Positions 1-8,904 are shown, numbered from the stretch's first letter. The stretch is DNA of 64,000 nucleotides from an uncultured Christensenella sp. (GCA_910577055.1 CAJTKX010000001.1:310001-374000); one strand, 5' to 3'. Program-made: numbers and translations. The notes: generated by a model not told the origin, from the sequence alone.

Positions 1-2945
1 TCCTTTAAAAGCTTGGAATACAGTTCGTAACCGACTTTATCCATATGACCGTGCTGCTCTGCGCCGAGGACGTTGCCCGCGCCGCGAATTTCAAGGTCGC
101 GCATAGCTATTTTGAAACCCGAACCGAGCTCGGTAAAGCGCATAATTGCTTTAAGCCGCTCGGCCGCGTCGCTTGTCAAAACCTTAGAGGGTTTAAACGT
201 GAAATATGCCTGTGCAAGCCGCGAACCTCTACCCACTCTGCCGCGAAGCTGATAAAGCTGAGAAATTCCGAGGCGGTCGGCGTCGATGATTATTATGGTG
301 TTTGCGTTAGGCAAGTCAATGCCGTTTTCTATTATCGTTGTAGTTACGAGTATATTTTTTTCGCCGCGATAGAACGAAAAGACGGCGTTTTCAAGCACGT
401 CCCTATCCATTCTGCCGTGCGCGTAAGTGACTTTTGCCTCGGGGATAATTTCGGCAATTCTGCCCGTGAAAGTCGATATGCTTTCAACTCGGTTGTATAG
501 GATAAACACTTGCCCGCCCCTTGAAATTTCGCGTATGCAAGCGTCGCGGAGCAAGGTTTCACTCTCTTCAACTACATAGGTTTGCACGGGCAAACGCTTT
601 AACGGCGGAGTGTTGATAGTTGAAATATCGCGGATACCCGCAAGCGACATATGCAGCGTTCGCGGTATGGGCGTGGCCGTCATTGTAAGGCAGTCAATAT
701 TTTTCTTGACGTTTTTAATCTTTTCCTTGTGCTCAACGCCGAAGCGCTGTTCTTCGTCCAAGACAAGCAGCCCCAAGTCATAGAAATTTACGTCCTTTGA
801 CAGTAAACGGTGCGTACCGACTACAAGGTCTATATTGCCGTTTGCAAGCTCGGTCAAAATTTTAGCTTGCTGAGCGGGCGTTTTAAAACGGTTTAAAGCC
901 TCTACCCTTACGCCGAAATCTTTAAAACGCTCCACGGCGGTGCGGTAGTGCTGTTCGGAAAGGACGGTGCTTGGGCACATTATCGCCGCTTGCTTGCCGC
1001 CGAGCACGCAGAGATAGACCGCGCGAAGCGCTACCTCGGTTTTACCGTAGCCGACGTCGCCGCAAAGAAGTCTGTCCATAACCTTTTCCGAACACATATC
1101 CGCTTTAATCTCTTCAATAGAAGTGAGCTGGTCGGGAGTTTCCTCATAGAAAAACGCGTCCTCGAATTCTTGCATCATTACGGTGTTTTCGGGGAAGCAA
1201 AAGCCGTGTTTTGCGCTGCGCTCGGCGTAAAGCTCCTTTAAATCGAACGCAAGTTTTTTTATTGACTGTTTGACGCGCTCCTTAACTCGTTCGAAGTCTG
1301 CGCCGCCGATTTTGGAAAGCGCGGGGCTTGCGTCGCCGACGTATTTCGAAAGAACGTCCATTTGCTCAACGGGAACATACAAAACGTCGCCGCCCTTGTA
1401 CTCGATTGACAGATATTCCTTTATTCCATCGGTCGTTTCTATCTTCTTAGTGCCCGTAATTTTGCCTATGCCGTGCTTTTCGTGCACGCAAAAGTCGCCG
1501 ATTTCGGGCGCTACGAACATATCGCCCCTACGCTTTCTGATACGCTTTGTAACCGACTTGGTATAGATGTCGCTGCTGCCTATAATTACAAGTTTACTGT
1601 CGTGAATTATAAGTCCGTGTGCAAGCTCTTCCGAGCTGACCGCCACACCGCGCAAGGCTTGAAGCCTATCGGGAACGGGATAAACTGGCAAGTACTCGTC
1701 GGAAAGGGTTGAAGAAAGCTTTTCATACCGCTGTAAATTGCCCGTAAAAGCAAGCACGCGATAGCCGTTTGAAAGCCAATTTTTTATATCCGTAACAAGC
1801 TGCGGCATAGCGTTTAAATACGACGGCGAGGGTGTGGCGCGGAAATCGTATGTTTTCAAGGGGCGGAAAAACGACGTTGTCGAAGTAAACGTTTGCAACG
1901 CAAGGCACCTATATTTTTTGAAACCCTCTTTAACCGTTTCGGGGGGCACAAGCTGATTTCGGGAAAAATCAAACGCTTCGCCGCCCTTTTTCAAATCGTT
2001 TACGCGCTCTAAATGCTCTTTATATATCCCCTCCATTCTGTCGTCGATACTTTTACATTCGTCGAATATAAAAAGCGCGTCCGAGTGCGTTAAATCAAAT
2101 ATATTACGGGCGCAACCGAGTAGCGGCATCAAAAAGGAAGCGCCGGAAAACGCGTCGTCTTGGGCAAGTTTATCGGATATATCGTCGGCGATTTTCTTAG
2201 CCCGCTCGTAAGCTTTCGCATCGGAGGATTTTTTTACGCATCGAGATAATTCGGACAATATTTTGTCCTTTTCTTCGCATGAAACGACAGCGTCTGTCGC
2301 GGAAATGACGGAAATTGCGGCTACCTCGTCCAATCTTTCGCCGCTTACGGCGTCGAACGGGCGAATTTTCTCAACGGTATCGCCGAAAAAATCAATACGG
2401 ACGGGGTTATCCGAATTGACGGGAAAAATCTCCAAAATATCGCCGCGAACGGCAAAGCAACCGCGCGTATCTGCGGCATATTCGCGGGTGTATCCCATTT
2501 TTACAAGCTTTTTAGGCAATGCGGAATAGTCGTAGTCCTCCCCTATTTTCAGGTCGATTGCCTCGATTTTTGCGGGGAAAAGCTGCATCGCCGCCTCGAT
2601 ATCCGCAACTATGACGTCCGCGCCGTTAAGCATAGAATAAATTGCGGAAATACGGCGGTAAATTGCGTCCTTGGACAGTGCGTCTTTATATAAAATAACC
2701 TCGTCCTTGGCGGTTAAAAGCGCGCACTTTTTGCCGCTTAATACCGAAATGGCGTTGTAAGCGTTCTGTGCCGCTATGCTGTCGGCGGTTATATAAACAA
2801 CGGGTTGAACGGGCAACGCCGCAATTAAATATTTGTGCACGTCGAACAAGCCAAAAGCCGCCGTCGGCGTGCCGAGGCGGATATCGTTTTCAAGAGCGGC
2901 ATAGTCGCCCGATAAATTTTTAAAACCGAAAAAATCCTTTATCAA
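1..2945 (-). CDS. mfd: Mfd transcription-repair coupling factor (3' end beyond window)
   Basis: This is the ATP-dependent translocase that pushes stalled RNA polymerase off damaged DNA and recruits UvrA. The reverse strand is open from 2945 to the window edge, about 981 codons, so roughly the last 170 residues (the D7/UvrA-control end) are missing. The translation carries the Walker A motif GDVGYGKT near 1020-1056, the DEEQRFG helicase box near 745-770, and ends at the edge in the Mfd-typical stretch LGAEQHGHMDKVGYELY. No ATG is suitable, and I chose TTG at 2945 because AAGGAT lies about 8 nt upstream. It follows pth and prs, the conserved Firmicute order. Identity is firm; the start is less so. 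Confidence 0.95.
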   Translation of the reverse strand, partial: MIKDFFGFKNLSGDYAALENDIRLGTPTAAFGLFDVHKYLIAALPVQPVVYITADSIAAQNAYNAISVLSGKKCALLTAKDEVILYKDALSKDAIYRRISAIYSMLNGADVIVADIEAAMQLFPAKIEAIDLKIGEDYDYSALPKKLVKMGYTREYAADTRGCFAVRGDILEIFPVNSDNPVRIDFFGDTVEKIRPFDAVSGERLDEVAAISVISATDAVVSCEEKDKILSELSRCVKKSSDAKAYERAKKIADDISDKLAQDDAFSGASFLMPLLGCARNIFDLTHSDALFIFDECKSIDDRMEGIYKEHLERVNDLKKGGEAFDFSRNQLVPPETVKEGFKKYRCLALQTFTSTTSFFRPLKTYDFRATPSPSYLNAMPQLVTDIKNWLSNGYRVLAFTGNLQRYEKLSSTLSDEYLPVYPVPDRLQALRGVAVSSEELAHGLIIHDSKLVIIGSSDIYTKSVTKRIRKRRGDMFVAPEIGDFCVHEKHGIGKITGTKKIETTDGIKEYLSIEYKGGDVLYVPVEQMDVLSKYVGDASPALSKIGGADFERVKERVKQSIKKLAFDLKELYAERSAKHGFCFPENTVMMQEFEDAFFYEETPDQLTSIEEIKADMCSEKVMDRLLCGDVGYGKTEVALRAVYLCVLGGKQAAIMCPSTVLSEQHYRTAVERFKDFGVRVEALNRFKTPAQQAKILTELANGNIDLVVGTHRLLSKDVNFYDLGLLVLDEEQRFGVEHKEKIKNVKKNIDCLTMTATPIPRTLHMSLAGIRDISTINTPPLKRLPVQTYVVEESETLLRDACIREISRGGQVFILYNRVESISTFTGRIAEIIPEAKVTYAHGRMDRDVLENAVFSFYRGEKNILVTTTIIENGIDLPNANTIIIIDADRLGISQLYQLRGRVGRGSRLAQAYFTFKPSKVLTSDAAERLKAIMRFTELGSGFKIAMRDLEIRGAGNVLGAEQHGHMDKVGYELYSKLLK

Positions 2946-2970
2946 GTGCGTTATCCTTGATGAAAAAATG

Positions 2971-3160
2971 CGTTATTTAAGGCATATATGGGGACGAAAC
3001 CTTGATTTTCTCAAAACAGCGGACACCCGCTGTTTTGCAAGGCTGAGATAAGCAAACGCATAAGGGGCGTTTGCGGTGACCGAGGCGGCTGCCGTCCTTG
3101 CTGCCGCCGAGACTGCCAAAGCAAGCTGTAAACCCCGTTATTTAAGGCATATATGGGGGT
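2971..3160. repeat. Interspersed repeat unit bounded by two copies of a 23-27 bp motif, with internal hairpins
   Basis: The motif CGTTATTTAAGGCATATATG followed by GGG occurs at 2971-2993 and again at 3133-3160, in the same orientation. Between them lie three stem-loops: a perfect 10-bp stem at about 3014-3037 (AAAACAGCGG/CCGCTGTTTT), an 8-bp stem at 3053-3074 (GCAAACGC/GCGTTTGC) and a GGCGGC/GCCGCC stem near 3083-3110. The unit fills the pth-mfd gap. Solo copies of the boundary motif occur elsewhere in the window. I find no convincing gene inside. Confidence 0.75.
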
Positions 3161-3168
3161 CTAACAAA

Positions 3169-3732
3169 TTACCCGTTAAATTTAGTCATTGCGTTTTCAA
3201 CCGTTTCACCGCTTGCTATTGCGATTGCCGCGTCCGCCGCCCTTGTACAAGAGGCAATAAAAAGGTCGTAATCGTCCTTTCTTACTTCGGATAAAACGTA
3301 GTTGATTATGGGAATATTGACTTCGGGGTCGCGGATACCTATTCTTATTCGTGTGAAGTTCTGCGTGCCCGTTTCGGCGATTACGGAGCGCATTCCGTTA
3401 TGCGTGCCCGCGCTGCCCGAGGGGCGTATTCTTACGCTACCCTTAGGGATATCGTAATCGTCGTATAAAACAATTAAGCGCGTTTCGTCAGTCTTATATT
3501 TTGCAAGAAGTTGTTTTACCGCCCTTCCGCTTGCGTTCATATAGGTCACGGGACGGGCGATAATAACCTTCTCTCCACCTATATGCGCTTCGGCGGTGAA
3601 CGCCTCGCATTCCTTTTTTTTGAACTTAACGCCAAGCTTTGCGGCAACTTCGCCCACGGCTATATAGCCCATATTGTGAAAGGTCTTTAAATACTTTTCT
3701 TCGGGGTTGCCCAAACCTACTATTATAAACAT
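3169..3732 (-). CDS. pth: Peptidyl-tRNA hydrolase
   Basis: This enzyme releases peptides from peptidyl-tRNA dropped by ribosomes, in the cytosol. Its 187 residues match the family length. The N-terminal signature GLGNPEEKYLKTFHNMG contains the catalytic His19 and Asn20, DDYDIP near residue 92 supplies the conserved Asp, and GSAGTHNGMRS is the substrate-binding loop. It starts with ATG at 3732, just after a terminator-like hairpin that separates it from prs, and is followed by a repeat unit and mfd. The prs-pth-mfd order is standard in Firmicutes (pth is spoVC in Bacillus). Confidence 0.97.
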   Translation of the reverse strand: MFIIVGLGNPEEKYLKTFHNMGYIAVGEVAAKLGVKFKKKECEAFTAEAHIGGEKVIIARPVTYMNASGRAVKQLLAKYKTDETRLIVLYDDYDIPKGSVRIRPSGSAGTHNGMRSVIAETGTQNFTRIRIGIRDPEVNIPIINYVLSEVRKDDYDLFIASCTRAADAAIAIASGETVENAMTKFNG

Positions 3733-3742
3733 ACTTTCCTTT

Positions 3743-3771
3743 AAAAAAGCCGCGCAAATTACGCGGCTTTT
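3743..3771 (-). terminator. Hairpin terminator or attenuator between prs and pth
   Basis: A GCCGCG/CGCGGC stem (3749-3754 with 3762-3767) is extended by A and T runs, giving a U-tract on the minus-strand transcript just after the prs stop. It lies directly before the pth ribosome-binding site, so it probably lowers rather than abolishes read-through to pth-mfd. Confidence 0.7.
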
Positions 3772-3780
3772 GCTTTTTAA

Positions 3781-4728
3781 TTAGTCATATATCTTGGACA
3801 TGGATTTGTCGAGGTAAACGTTCTCGATTGCAGAGGCGAAGATTTGCGCCGTGGAAATAATTTTGAATATGGGCAACATCTTCTCCTTGGGAATATTAAT
3901 CGTGTCGAGAATTGCAAGCTCGTCTATGGGCGAATCCGCAAGCCTTTCGATTGCGGGACCCGAAAGAACGCCGTGAGAGCAGCAAGCGTAAATGGCTTTT
4001 GCGCCCGCTTCTTTAAGCGCCCTTGCGCCTTGAACGATAGTACCGGCGGTATCTATCATATCGTCAACCATAAGGCAGTTTTTGCCCTTTACGTCGCCGA
4101 TGATATTCATAACCTCCATTACATTGGCTTTGGGACGGCGCTTATCGATGATAGCCATTTGAGCGTCCATTCTCGCCGCAACTTTTCTTGCGCGCGCTAC
4201 CGAGCCTATGTCGGGGGAAACGACGACAAAGTTTTCGTCAACCTTGGGTTTAAAGTAATTGTAAAGGGTCGGTCCGCCGACAAGGTTGTCCAACGGAATA
4301 TCGAAGAAACCTTGAATTTGAGCACAGTGCAAGTCCATAGTCAGAACTCTGTCCGCGCCAGCGCTTGTTATAAGGTTTGCAACAAGCTTAGCGGTGATAG
4401 GCTCGCGTGAGCGCGCCTTTCTGTCTTGACGGGCGTAACCGAAATAGGGTATAACCGCGGTAATTCTGCCCGCGCTTGCACGCCTTGCCGCGTCAATCAT
4501 TATGAGAAGCTCCATAAGATTGGTGTTTACGGGACCGCTTGTTGACTGAATGAGGAAAACGTCCATACCACGGATAGTTTCGTTAAAGCGAACGTAAATT
4601 TCGCCGTCGGAAAAGTGTGTTACTTCCATTTCGCCGAGTGTCGTGTTCAATTTAGCCGCGATTTTCTCGGCAAGGGGTTTGTTCGAGTTACCCGAAAAGA
4701 TTTTGATTTCGTTTCCGTGGTTAATCAT
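3781..4728 (-). CDS. prs: Ribose-phosphate pyrophosphokinase (PRPP synthetase)
   Basis: It makes PRPP from ribose 5-phosphate and ATP, feeding purine, pyrimidine, NAD, His and Trp synthesis. The 315 residues are full length for class I enzymes. Visible motifs are FSDGEIYVRFNETIRG near the start, the ATP loop FGYARQDRKARSREPITAKL, the cation site DLHCAQIQGFFDIPLDN and the PRPP loop VDDMIDTAGTI near residue 220. It has its own promoter at 4792-4820 and the ribosome-binding site GGAGGAAACC. The protein links functionally to the pyr operon further along the window, which uses PRPP in PyrE. Confidence 0.98.
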   Translation of the reverse strand: MINHGNEIKIFSGNSNKPLAEKIAAKLNTTLGEMEVTHFSDGEIYVRFNETIRGMDVFLIQSTSGPVNTNLMELLIMIDAARRASAGRITAVIPYFGYARQDRKARSREPITAKLVANLITSAGADRVLTMDLHCAQIQGFFDIPLDNLVGGPTLYNYFKPKVDENFVVVSPDIGSVARARKVAARMDAQMAIIDKRRPKANVMEVMNIIGDVKGKNCLMVDDMIDTAGTIVQGARALKEAGAKAIYACCSHGVLSGPAIERLADSPIDELAILDTINIPKEKMLPIFKIISTAQIFASAIENVYLDKSMSKIYD

Positions 4729-4791
4729 TAGGTTTCCTCCGATGTGATTTAATTTTTGCGGGAGTTTACCCTCCCGTATTCGTACCTTTTT

Positions 4792-4820
4792 ATTGTATTA
4801 TTTACAATAAATAAAGTCAA
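4792..4820 (-). promoter_or_regulatory. Sigma-A type promoter for prs-pth-mfd
   Basis: On the minus strand TTGACT (4820-4815) is followed by 17 nt and TACAAT (4797-4792). The leader then contains a CGGGAG/CTCCCG hairpin before the prs ribosome-binding site. Confidence 0.7.
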
Positions 4821-4825
4821 CTAAA

Positions 4826-5290
4826 TTAAACTTGTTTATTTTCTTTGGTGCGTTCACGCATTTGTTTGAAAAAAGTTGACAAAATTTCGGCACATTCGGT
4901 TTCCATTACCCCGCCCTCTACTTCGATGACGTGATTTACAAGGTTTGCGTTTGCAAGCTTGTCCGTTAATGACCTGCCTTTTGCTTCGTATGCGCCGAAA
5001 TACACCTTTTTTATGCGCGCGTTTAGCATTGCGCCCATACACATTGGGCACGGCTCTAAAGTGACGTAAATCTCACACTCGGGTATGCGCCAGCTTTTAA
5101 GCTTTTTGCAAGCCTTTTCGATAGCTTCGACCTCGGCGTGCGCGGTTGCTATTTGAAGTTTAGTTCTCCTATTATGCCCGCGCGATATAATTTTCCCGTC
5201 GCATACGACGACCGCGCCAATGGGAACCTCGCCCTCTTCAAGACCTTTTTGCGCGCATTTAAGCGCGGCTTTCATAAATTTATCCGCCAT
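4826..5290 (-). CDS. tadA: tRNA-specific adenosine deaminase (A34 to inosine)
   Basis: It deaminates adenosine 34 of tRNA-Arg(ACG) to inosine. Of 154 residues from the ATG at 5290, the zinc/catalytic signatures are HAE (His51, Glu53) and PCPMC (Cys81, Cys84). A TTG 12 nt upstream could give a longer start, but the ATG overlaps the preceding gene by 11 bp (ATGGCGGATAA), a usual coupling arrangement. It is the last gene of the CPBP-rlmH-M14-tadA run. Residues that separate TadA from free-base deaminases cannot be resolved by eye, but length and context favour TadA. Confidence 0.93.
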   Translation of the reverse strand: MADKFMKAALKCAQKGLEEGEVPIGAVVVCDGKIISRGHNRRTKLQIATAHAEVEAIEKACKKLKSWRIPECEIYVTLEPCPMCMGAMLNARIKKVYFGAYEAKGRSLTDKLANANLVNHVIEVEGGVMETECAEILSTFFKQMRERTKENKQV

Positions 5291-6011
5291 ATTTTTCAAC
5301 AAAAATTTTCAGTAATTTGTAACACTTTTTTAATTCTTTAAGTTCGGTTATGGGGTGAGTTAACCCGTCGGAACCGCATTCAATCGTGTAGGCGGGAATT
5401 TTTAACTTCTGTATACACCAATCCTTGTAACCGCCCGCCGAGCCGTATATTCGCTTGACCTCGTAACCCGTAGCGCTTTTTAAGATGTGCGCGCCACGGA
5501 TATCCCCTCTGCCGCCGTACTCCCAATAAATTTCCTCGCCCTTGGTGTGAAAGCTTAGAGTGACGAAAGGGCGTATTTTTAAGGTAAAATCACGCAAAGC
5601 GATGGTTTCCGGCTCAGAAAACGGATAATCCCCTACGCAATTTTCGCCACCTCGAACGTGAGTGTTTAGCCGCCCGCTGCCCCAATCGGCGTCGAAGTTG
5701 CAGTTCAAGTCTACGCCGCGTCCGTTCGCTTTCCATAAAGGAAAAGTGGTTTCCGAAATTATCGCGCCGTCGGGGTTCAATAAAGGAATTACCCAACCTC
5801 CGCCGCACTTCAAGCCCGTTTTTATGTGTTTTAACGCAAGGCGCGCGGTTATCAACTCGCGCGCGTGTACGGCATAAACGGCGATAAACTGTCTACCCGT
5901 TTCCGCGCCCATATGGAAAGCGTAAAGCTCCCTGCCGCCGCAAGAATAGCCTATTACGCACTTTTTTAGCTGATAACCTTTGTAGAACTTAGAAACTTCA
6001 TCGTATATCAC
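5280..6011 (-). CDS. M14-family zinc carboxypeptidase, probable murein peptidase
   Basis: Of 243 residues, the family zinc ligands are visible: HARE near residue 49 (HxxE), SFHTKGEE near residue 155 for the third ligand, and TIECG near residue 213 with the catalytic Glu. NPDG and NGRGVDLNCNF are also typical. Members of this clade cleave gamma-D-Glu-diamino acid bonds of peptidoglycan stem peptides, which is an inference here. No signal peptide is visible, so it may act on imported muropeptides in the cytosol. The start is GTG at 6011. It overlaps tadA. Confidence 0.85.
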   Translation of the reverse strand: MIYDEVSKFYKGYQLKKCVIGYSCGGRELYAFHMGAETGRQFIAVYAVHARELITARLALKHIKTGLKCGGGWVIPLLNPDGAIISETTFPLWKANGRGVDLNCNFDADWGSGRLNTHVRGGENCVGDYPFSEPETIALRDFTLKIRPFVTLSFHTKGEEIYWEYGGRGDIRGAHILKSATGYEVKRIYGSAGGYKDWCIQKLKIPAYTIECGSDGLTHPITELKELKKCYKLLKIFVEKYGG

Positions 6012-6043
6012 AACAATAAAGTATGATTTTTGTAAAATTTTGA

Positions 6044-6481
6044 TTACTTATGATAGGTTGAACCGCTGTTTATCATAAACGCACGGTAAATTTGCTCACA
6101 TAAAATTACGCGCATTAATTGGTGCGGAAATGTCATATCCGAGAAAGAAAGTTTAAAATCGGCTTGCTTTTTAACCGCCTCCGAAAGCCCGCAAGACGAG
6201 CCGATTATAAACGTAATTTCCTCACCTTTGTCACAAAGCGTTTTTATCTGTTTTGCCAACGCCTCGCTTGAAAGCTTGGCGCCCTCGACGCAAAGCGCGA
6301 CGGTATGCCCTTTTGCCACACGCAAGATGCTTTGCGCCTCTTCTTGCAAGTCCTTGCCCTCTGCGATTTCTTTTACTTCGACTTTGGCGAATCGGGAAAG
6401 ACGTTTTAAATATTCGGTAACGGCGGCGCGGTAGAAATCTTCCTTGATTTTACCCACGCAAACTATATTGATTTTTTGCAC
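6044..6481 (-). CDS. rlmH: 23S rRNA (pseudouridine1915-N3)-methyltransferase RlmH
   Basis: A small SPOUT methyltransferase that methylates pseudouridine 1915 in helix 69 of 23S rRNA. The 145-residue length is close to that of the family. The N-terminus (INIVCVGKIKEDFY), the SAM-binding region ITFIIGSSCGLSEAV and the C-terminus ending in YHK are diagnostic. It begins 3 bp after the CPBP gene stop, so the two are co-transcribed. Confidence 0.96.
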   Translation of the reverse strand: MQKINIVCVGKIKEDFYRAAVTEYLKRLSRFAKVEVKEIAEGKDLQEEAQSILRVAKGHTVALCVEGAKLSSEALAKQIKTLCDKGEEITFIIGSSCGLSEAVKKQADFKLSFSDMTFPHQLMRVILCEQIYRAFMINSGSTYHK

Positions 6482-6484
6482 GCT

Positions 6485-7423
6485 TTACCTCATAAAAAAG
6501 GACAGTATCCACATTATGCCCATAATCGCTATGCCGACCGAGCCGTAGGCGAAAAACGCTTTGACCGCACCGTTTTGGTGCTTTGTTACGGGTTTTTTAT
6601 CTAAAATCAACCAAACCATTCCGCCAATAAAGCTGACTGCCGAGGTTACGATTAAAGCAATTTGCGCGGACGATGACAAAATAAGGTTACCGTCCGCATC
6701 CAAAAGTCCGCAAGCGGCGAAGATAATTATTATAGCGTTGTTTATAAAGTGCATAACCACCGACGGCAGTATCGAGCCCGAGCGGATTGCGACAAAAGCA
6801 AAGACACAGCCCGCTAAAAACTGATAGACGGTCTGCTCTGCCGAGGCGTGGAACAACGAAAAGGCAAATCCGACGATAAACACGGTACGGACTGTGCCCA
6901 CGCCGTCCTCGCAAGCGTTTAAAATTACGCCGCGGAAAAGCCCTTCCTCGAAGATTGCGGGCATAACCGCTATAACCAAAAGCGCGGGAACGACAAGCCC
7001 GCCCGAAAGCTCGGGAAGGTATGCGTCGCTTCCTTTTGGAACGTAACCCATTAACTTTAACAGCTCCGTAACGCCGGTGTCAATCCAACTGACCGAAAAG
7101 ATAAGCCCGTAAATAAGCAACAAAGCGATAAGAAAGTATTTGGGGCGGCACTTTACGGGGTATGCCCTTTTGACGGGGAATTTTTTGAATTTTAAAGTAA
7201 TTGCCATTGCCGCCACCATTGCGATTGGCGCGGCAAGATAATTAAGGTAAAGATAAGCGTCGGTTTTTTCTTCTATACCGGCGGCAAGAATTATAACCGA
7301 TACCAACAACCCCGCGGCAACATAAAGTATTGCCGCCAAGCTTAAAGCAAAGCCGCCGATATGGGAATTATGCCGTAAAAACGGGTTAGCGGGGTTCATT
7401 CCGCTTGCGTTTGCGTTCTCCAT
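6485..7423 (-). CDS. CPBP family intramembrane glutamic endopeptidase
   Basis: A 312-residue polytopic membrane protein with about eight hydrophobic segments. The family motifs are present: EEGLFRG (EExxxR) near residue 160, FSLFHAS near residue 190 and HFINNA near residue 227. Such proteins are related to Rce1 and process or protect against small peptides; the substrate here is unknown. The start ATG at 7423 lies 6 nt after a perfect TATAAT, so the message appears leaderless. It heads a four-gene run ending in tadA. Confidence 0.9.
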   Translation of the reverse strand: MENANASGMNPANPFLRHNSHIGGFALSLAAILYVAAGLLVSVIILAAGIEEKTDAYLYLNYLAAPIAMVAAMAITLKFKKFPVKRAYPVKCRPKYFLIALLLIYGLIFSVSWIDTGVTELLKLMGYVPKGSDAYLPELSGGLVVPALLVIAVMPAIFEEGLFRGVILNACEDGVGTVRTVFIVGFAFSLFHASAEQTVYQFLAGCVFAFVAIRSGSILPSVVMHFINNAIIIIFAACGLLDADGNLILSSSAQIALIVTSAVSFIGGMVWLILDKKPVTKHQNGAVKAFFAYGSVGIAIMGIMWILSFFMR

Positions 7424-7429
7424 ATTATG

Positions 7430-7458
7430 ATTATAACTTAAAATAGATTTTAAGTAAA
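7430..7458 (-). promoter_or_regulatory. Leaderless promoter of the CPBP gene
   Basis: TTTACT (7458-7453), 17 nt, TATAAT (7435-7430), then only 6 nt before ATG. The expected transcription start coincides with the A of the start codon, and no ribosome-binding site exists. Confidence 0.75.
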
Positions 7459-7465
7459 TTATTTA

Positions 7466-7494
7466 TTTACTTTTAATTGAATTTGTTGTAAAAT
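7466..7494 (+). promoter_or_regulatory. Leaderless promoter of fumarase alpha
   Basis: TTTACT (7466-7471), 17 nt, TAAAAT (7489-7494), then 6 nt before ATG at 7501. It is back-to-back with the CPBP promoter and has the same geometry and the same -35 box. Confidence 0.75.
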
Positions 7495-7500
7495 TTGGGT

Positions 7501-8340
7501 ATGCGGAAGATAAATACTTCTCTTATAGAGGATAAAATTTATAATATGGCTTTGCGCGCGGGCGTTAGCGTGACACCCGCTTGCCTTGACGCGATGAACT
7601 TTGCTTGCGAGGTCGAGGGCAACGAGGCTGCGCGGTTTGCGTTGGAAACACTTGTAGATAACGCGCAAGCAGCCAAAAACGAAAATATGCCCGTTTGCCA
7701 AGACACGGGGCTTGCGGTGGTTATTCTTGAAATAGGTCAAGAAATTTATCTTGAAGGAAAGCCTTTAAAAGAAGCCGTAAACAGCGGCGTGCGCCGCGCG
7801 TATTCGGACGGATATTTCAGAAAGTCCGTATGCGACCCGTTAACGCGAAAGAACACGGGCGACAACACCCCAGCCGTTATTCATACGGAAATAACCGAGG
7901 GCGAAAAAATAAATATAACGTTTTTACCCAAAGGGTTCGGCAGTGAGAATATGTCCCGACTTTATATGCTTAAACCCGCGCAAGGCGTTGACGGAATTAT
8001 AGCCGCCGTTGTCGAAACGGTAAGACTTGCGGGGTCGCGTCCTTGCCCTCCCGTTTGTGTCGGCGTAGGTATCGGAGGGTCTTTCGATACTTGCGCTTTC
8101 CTTGCGAAAAAGGCGTTGACGCGCGACGTTGGAACGGCAAACCCGCGTGAGGACGTTGCTGAAATCGAACGCGAGGCGCTTAGAAGAATTAACGCGTTGA
8201 ATATCGGGTGCCAAGGCTTCCACGGCGATACTACCGCTTTAAGCGTAGCGTGCGAATGGGCGCACACACATATAGCGGGGTTGCCCGTAGCGGTGAATAT
8301 TCAGTGCCACTGCGTGCGTTGCGAAAAGGAGGTTTTATGA
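7501..8340 (+). CDS. Class I fumarate hydratase, alpha subunit
   Basis: The N-terminal catalytic half of the oxygen-sensitive [4Fe-4S] fumarase or tartrate dehydratase family, interconverting fumarate and malate. The 279 residues contain candidate cluster cysteines in MPVCQDTG, in GIGGSFDTCAFLAKKAL and in IGCQGFHGDTTAL. The ATG at 7501 follows a -10 box by 6 nt without a ribosome-binding site; an in-frame TTG at 7495 would lie inside the promoter-proximal stretch and is less likely. Its TGA overlaps the beta ATG (ATGA). L-tartrate specificity cannot be excluded by eye. Confidence 0.93.
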   Translation: MRKINTSLIEDKIYNMALRAGVSVTPACLDAMNFACEVEGNEAARFALETLVDNAQAAKNENMPVCQDTGLAVVILEIGQEIYLEGKPLKEAVNSGVRRAYSDGYFRKSVCDPLTRKNTGDNTPAVIHTEITEGEKINITFLPKGFGSENMSRLYMLKPAQGVDGIIAAVVETVRLAGSRPCPPVCVGVGIGGSFDTCAFLAKKALTRDVGTANPREDVAEIEREALRRINALNIGCQGFHGDTTALSVACEWAHTHIAGLPVAVNIQCHCVRCEKEVL

Positions 8341-8855
8341 AGAAACTGACTTTACCGCTTACAAAAGAGGTCGTAAAAGAACTGAGAGCGGGCGAAAGCG
8401 TGAGTATTTCGGGCGTGATTTTGACGGCGCGCGACTGTGCGCATAAGCGGCTTATTACGCTTTTGGAAGAAAAAAAGCCGTTGCCGTTCGAGATAAAGGA
8501 CGCGGTAATTTATTACGCGGGACCTTGCCCCGCCAAGCCGGGCAAGGCTTCGGGAAGCTGCGGACCGACTACTTCCGCAAGAATGGAAAGTTTTGCCCCC
8601 GCTCTTCTCGATTTGGGTTTGGGCGCAATTATAGGCAAGGGCGAAATGAACGACGAGACGCGCGAAGCATTGAAAAGAAACGTTGCAGTTTACTTTGCGG
8701 CAATAGGCGGCGCGGGCGCGTTGTACGGGCTTTCGATAAAATCCTCCAAGTGCATTGCGTTCGACGATTTGTTATCCGAGGCGGTTTATAGGCTCGAAGT
8801 CGAGGACTTCCCCGCCATTGTTGCGTACGATTGCTACGGCGGAAGCATTTATTAA
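8337..8855 (+). CDS. Class I fumarate hydratase, beta subunit
   Basis: The 172-residue C-terminal domain partner, which forms the active enzyme with the alpha subunit. Motifs include SGVILTARDCAHKR, YYAGPCPAKPG and SGSCGPTTSARM, all typical of the beta domain. I start it at the ATG at 8337, preceded by AAAAGGAGG and overlapping the alpha stop; longer upstream reading is antisense-like noise. A two-gene split enzyme is the usual form in anaerobic Firmicutes. Confidence 0.93.
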   Translation: MKKLTLPLTKEVVKELRAGESVSISGVILTARDCAHKRLITLLEEKKPLPFEIKDAVIYYAGPCPAKPGKASGSCGPTTSARMESFAPALLDLGLGAIIGKGEMNDETREALKRNVAVYFAAIGGAGALYGLSIKSSKCIAFDDLLSEAVYRLEVEDFPAIVAYDCYGGSIY

Positions 8856-8869
8856 ACGCTTAAAATCGT

Positions 8870-8898
8870 TTGACATTAATTTTATTTGATATTATAAT
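8870..8898 (+). promoter_or_regulatory. Consensus promoter of the pheST T-box transcript
   Basis: A perfect TTGACA (8870-8875), 17-nt spacer and TATAAT (8893-8898), placed immediately before the T-box leader. Confidence 0.85.
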
Positions 8899-8904
8899 TT
8901 TATT

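Noticed and set aside
45..2529. Several plus-strand ORFs across the left 2.9 kb
   Set aside because: They are antisense shadows of mfd, which is open on the minus strand to the window edge and carries all helicase motifs.
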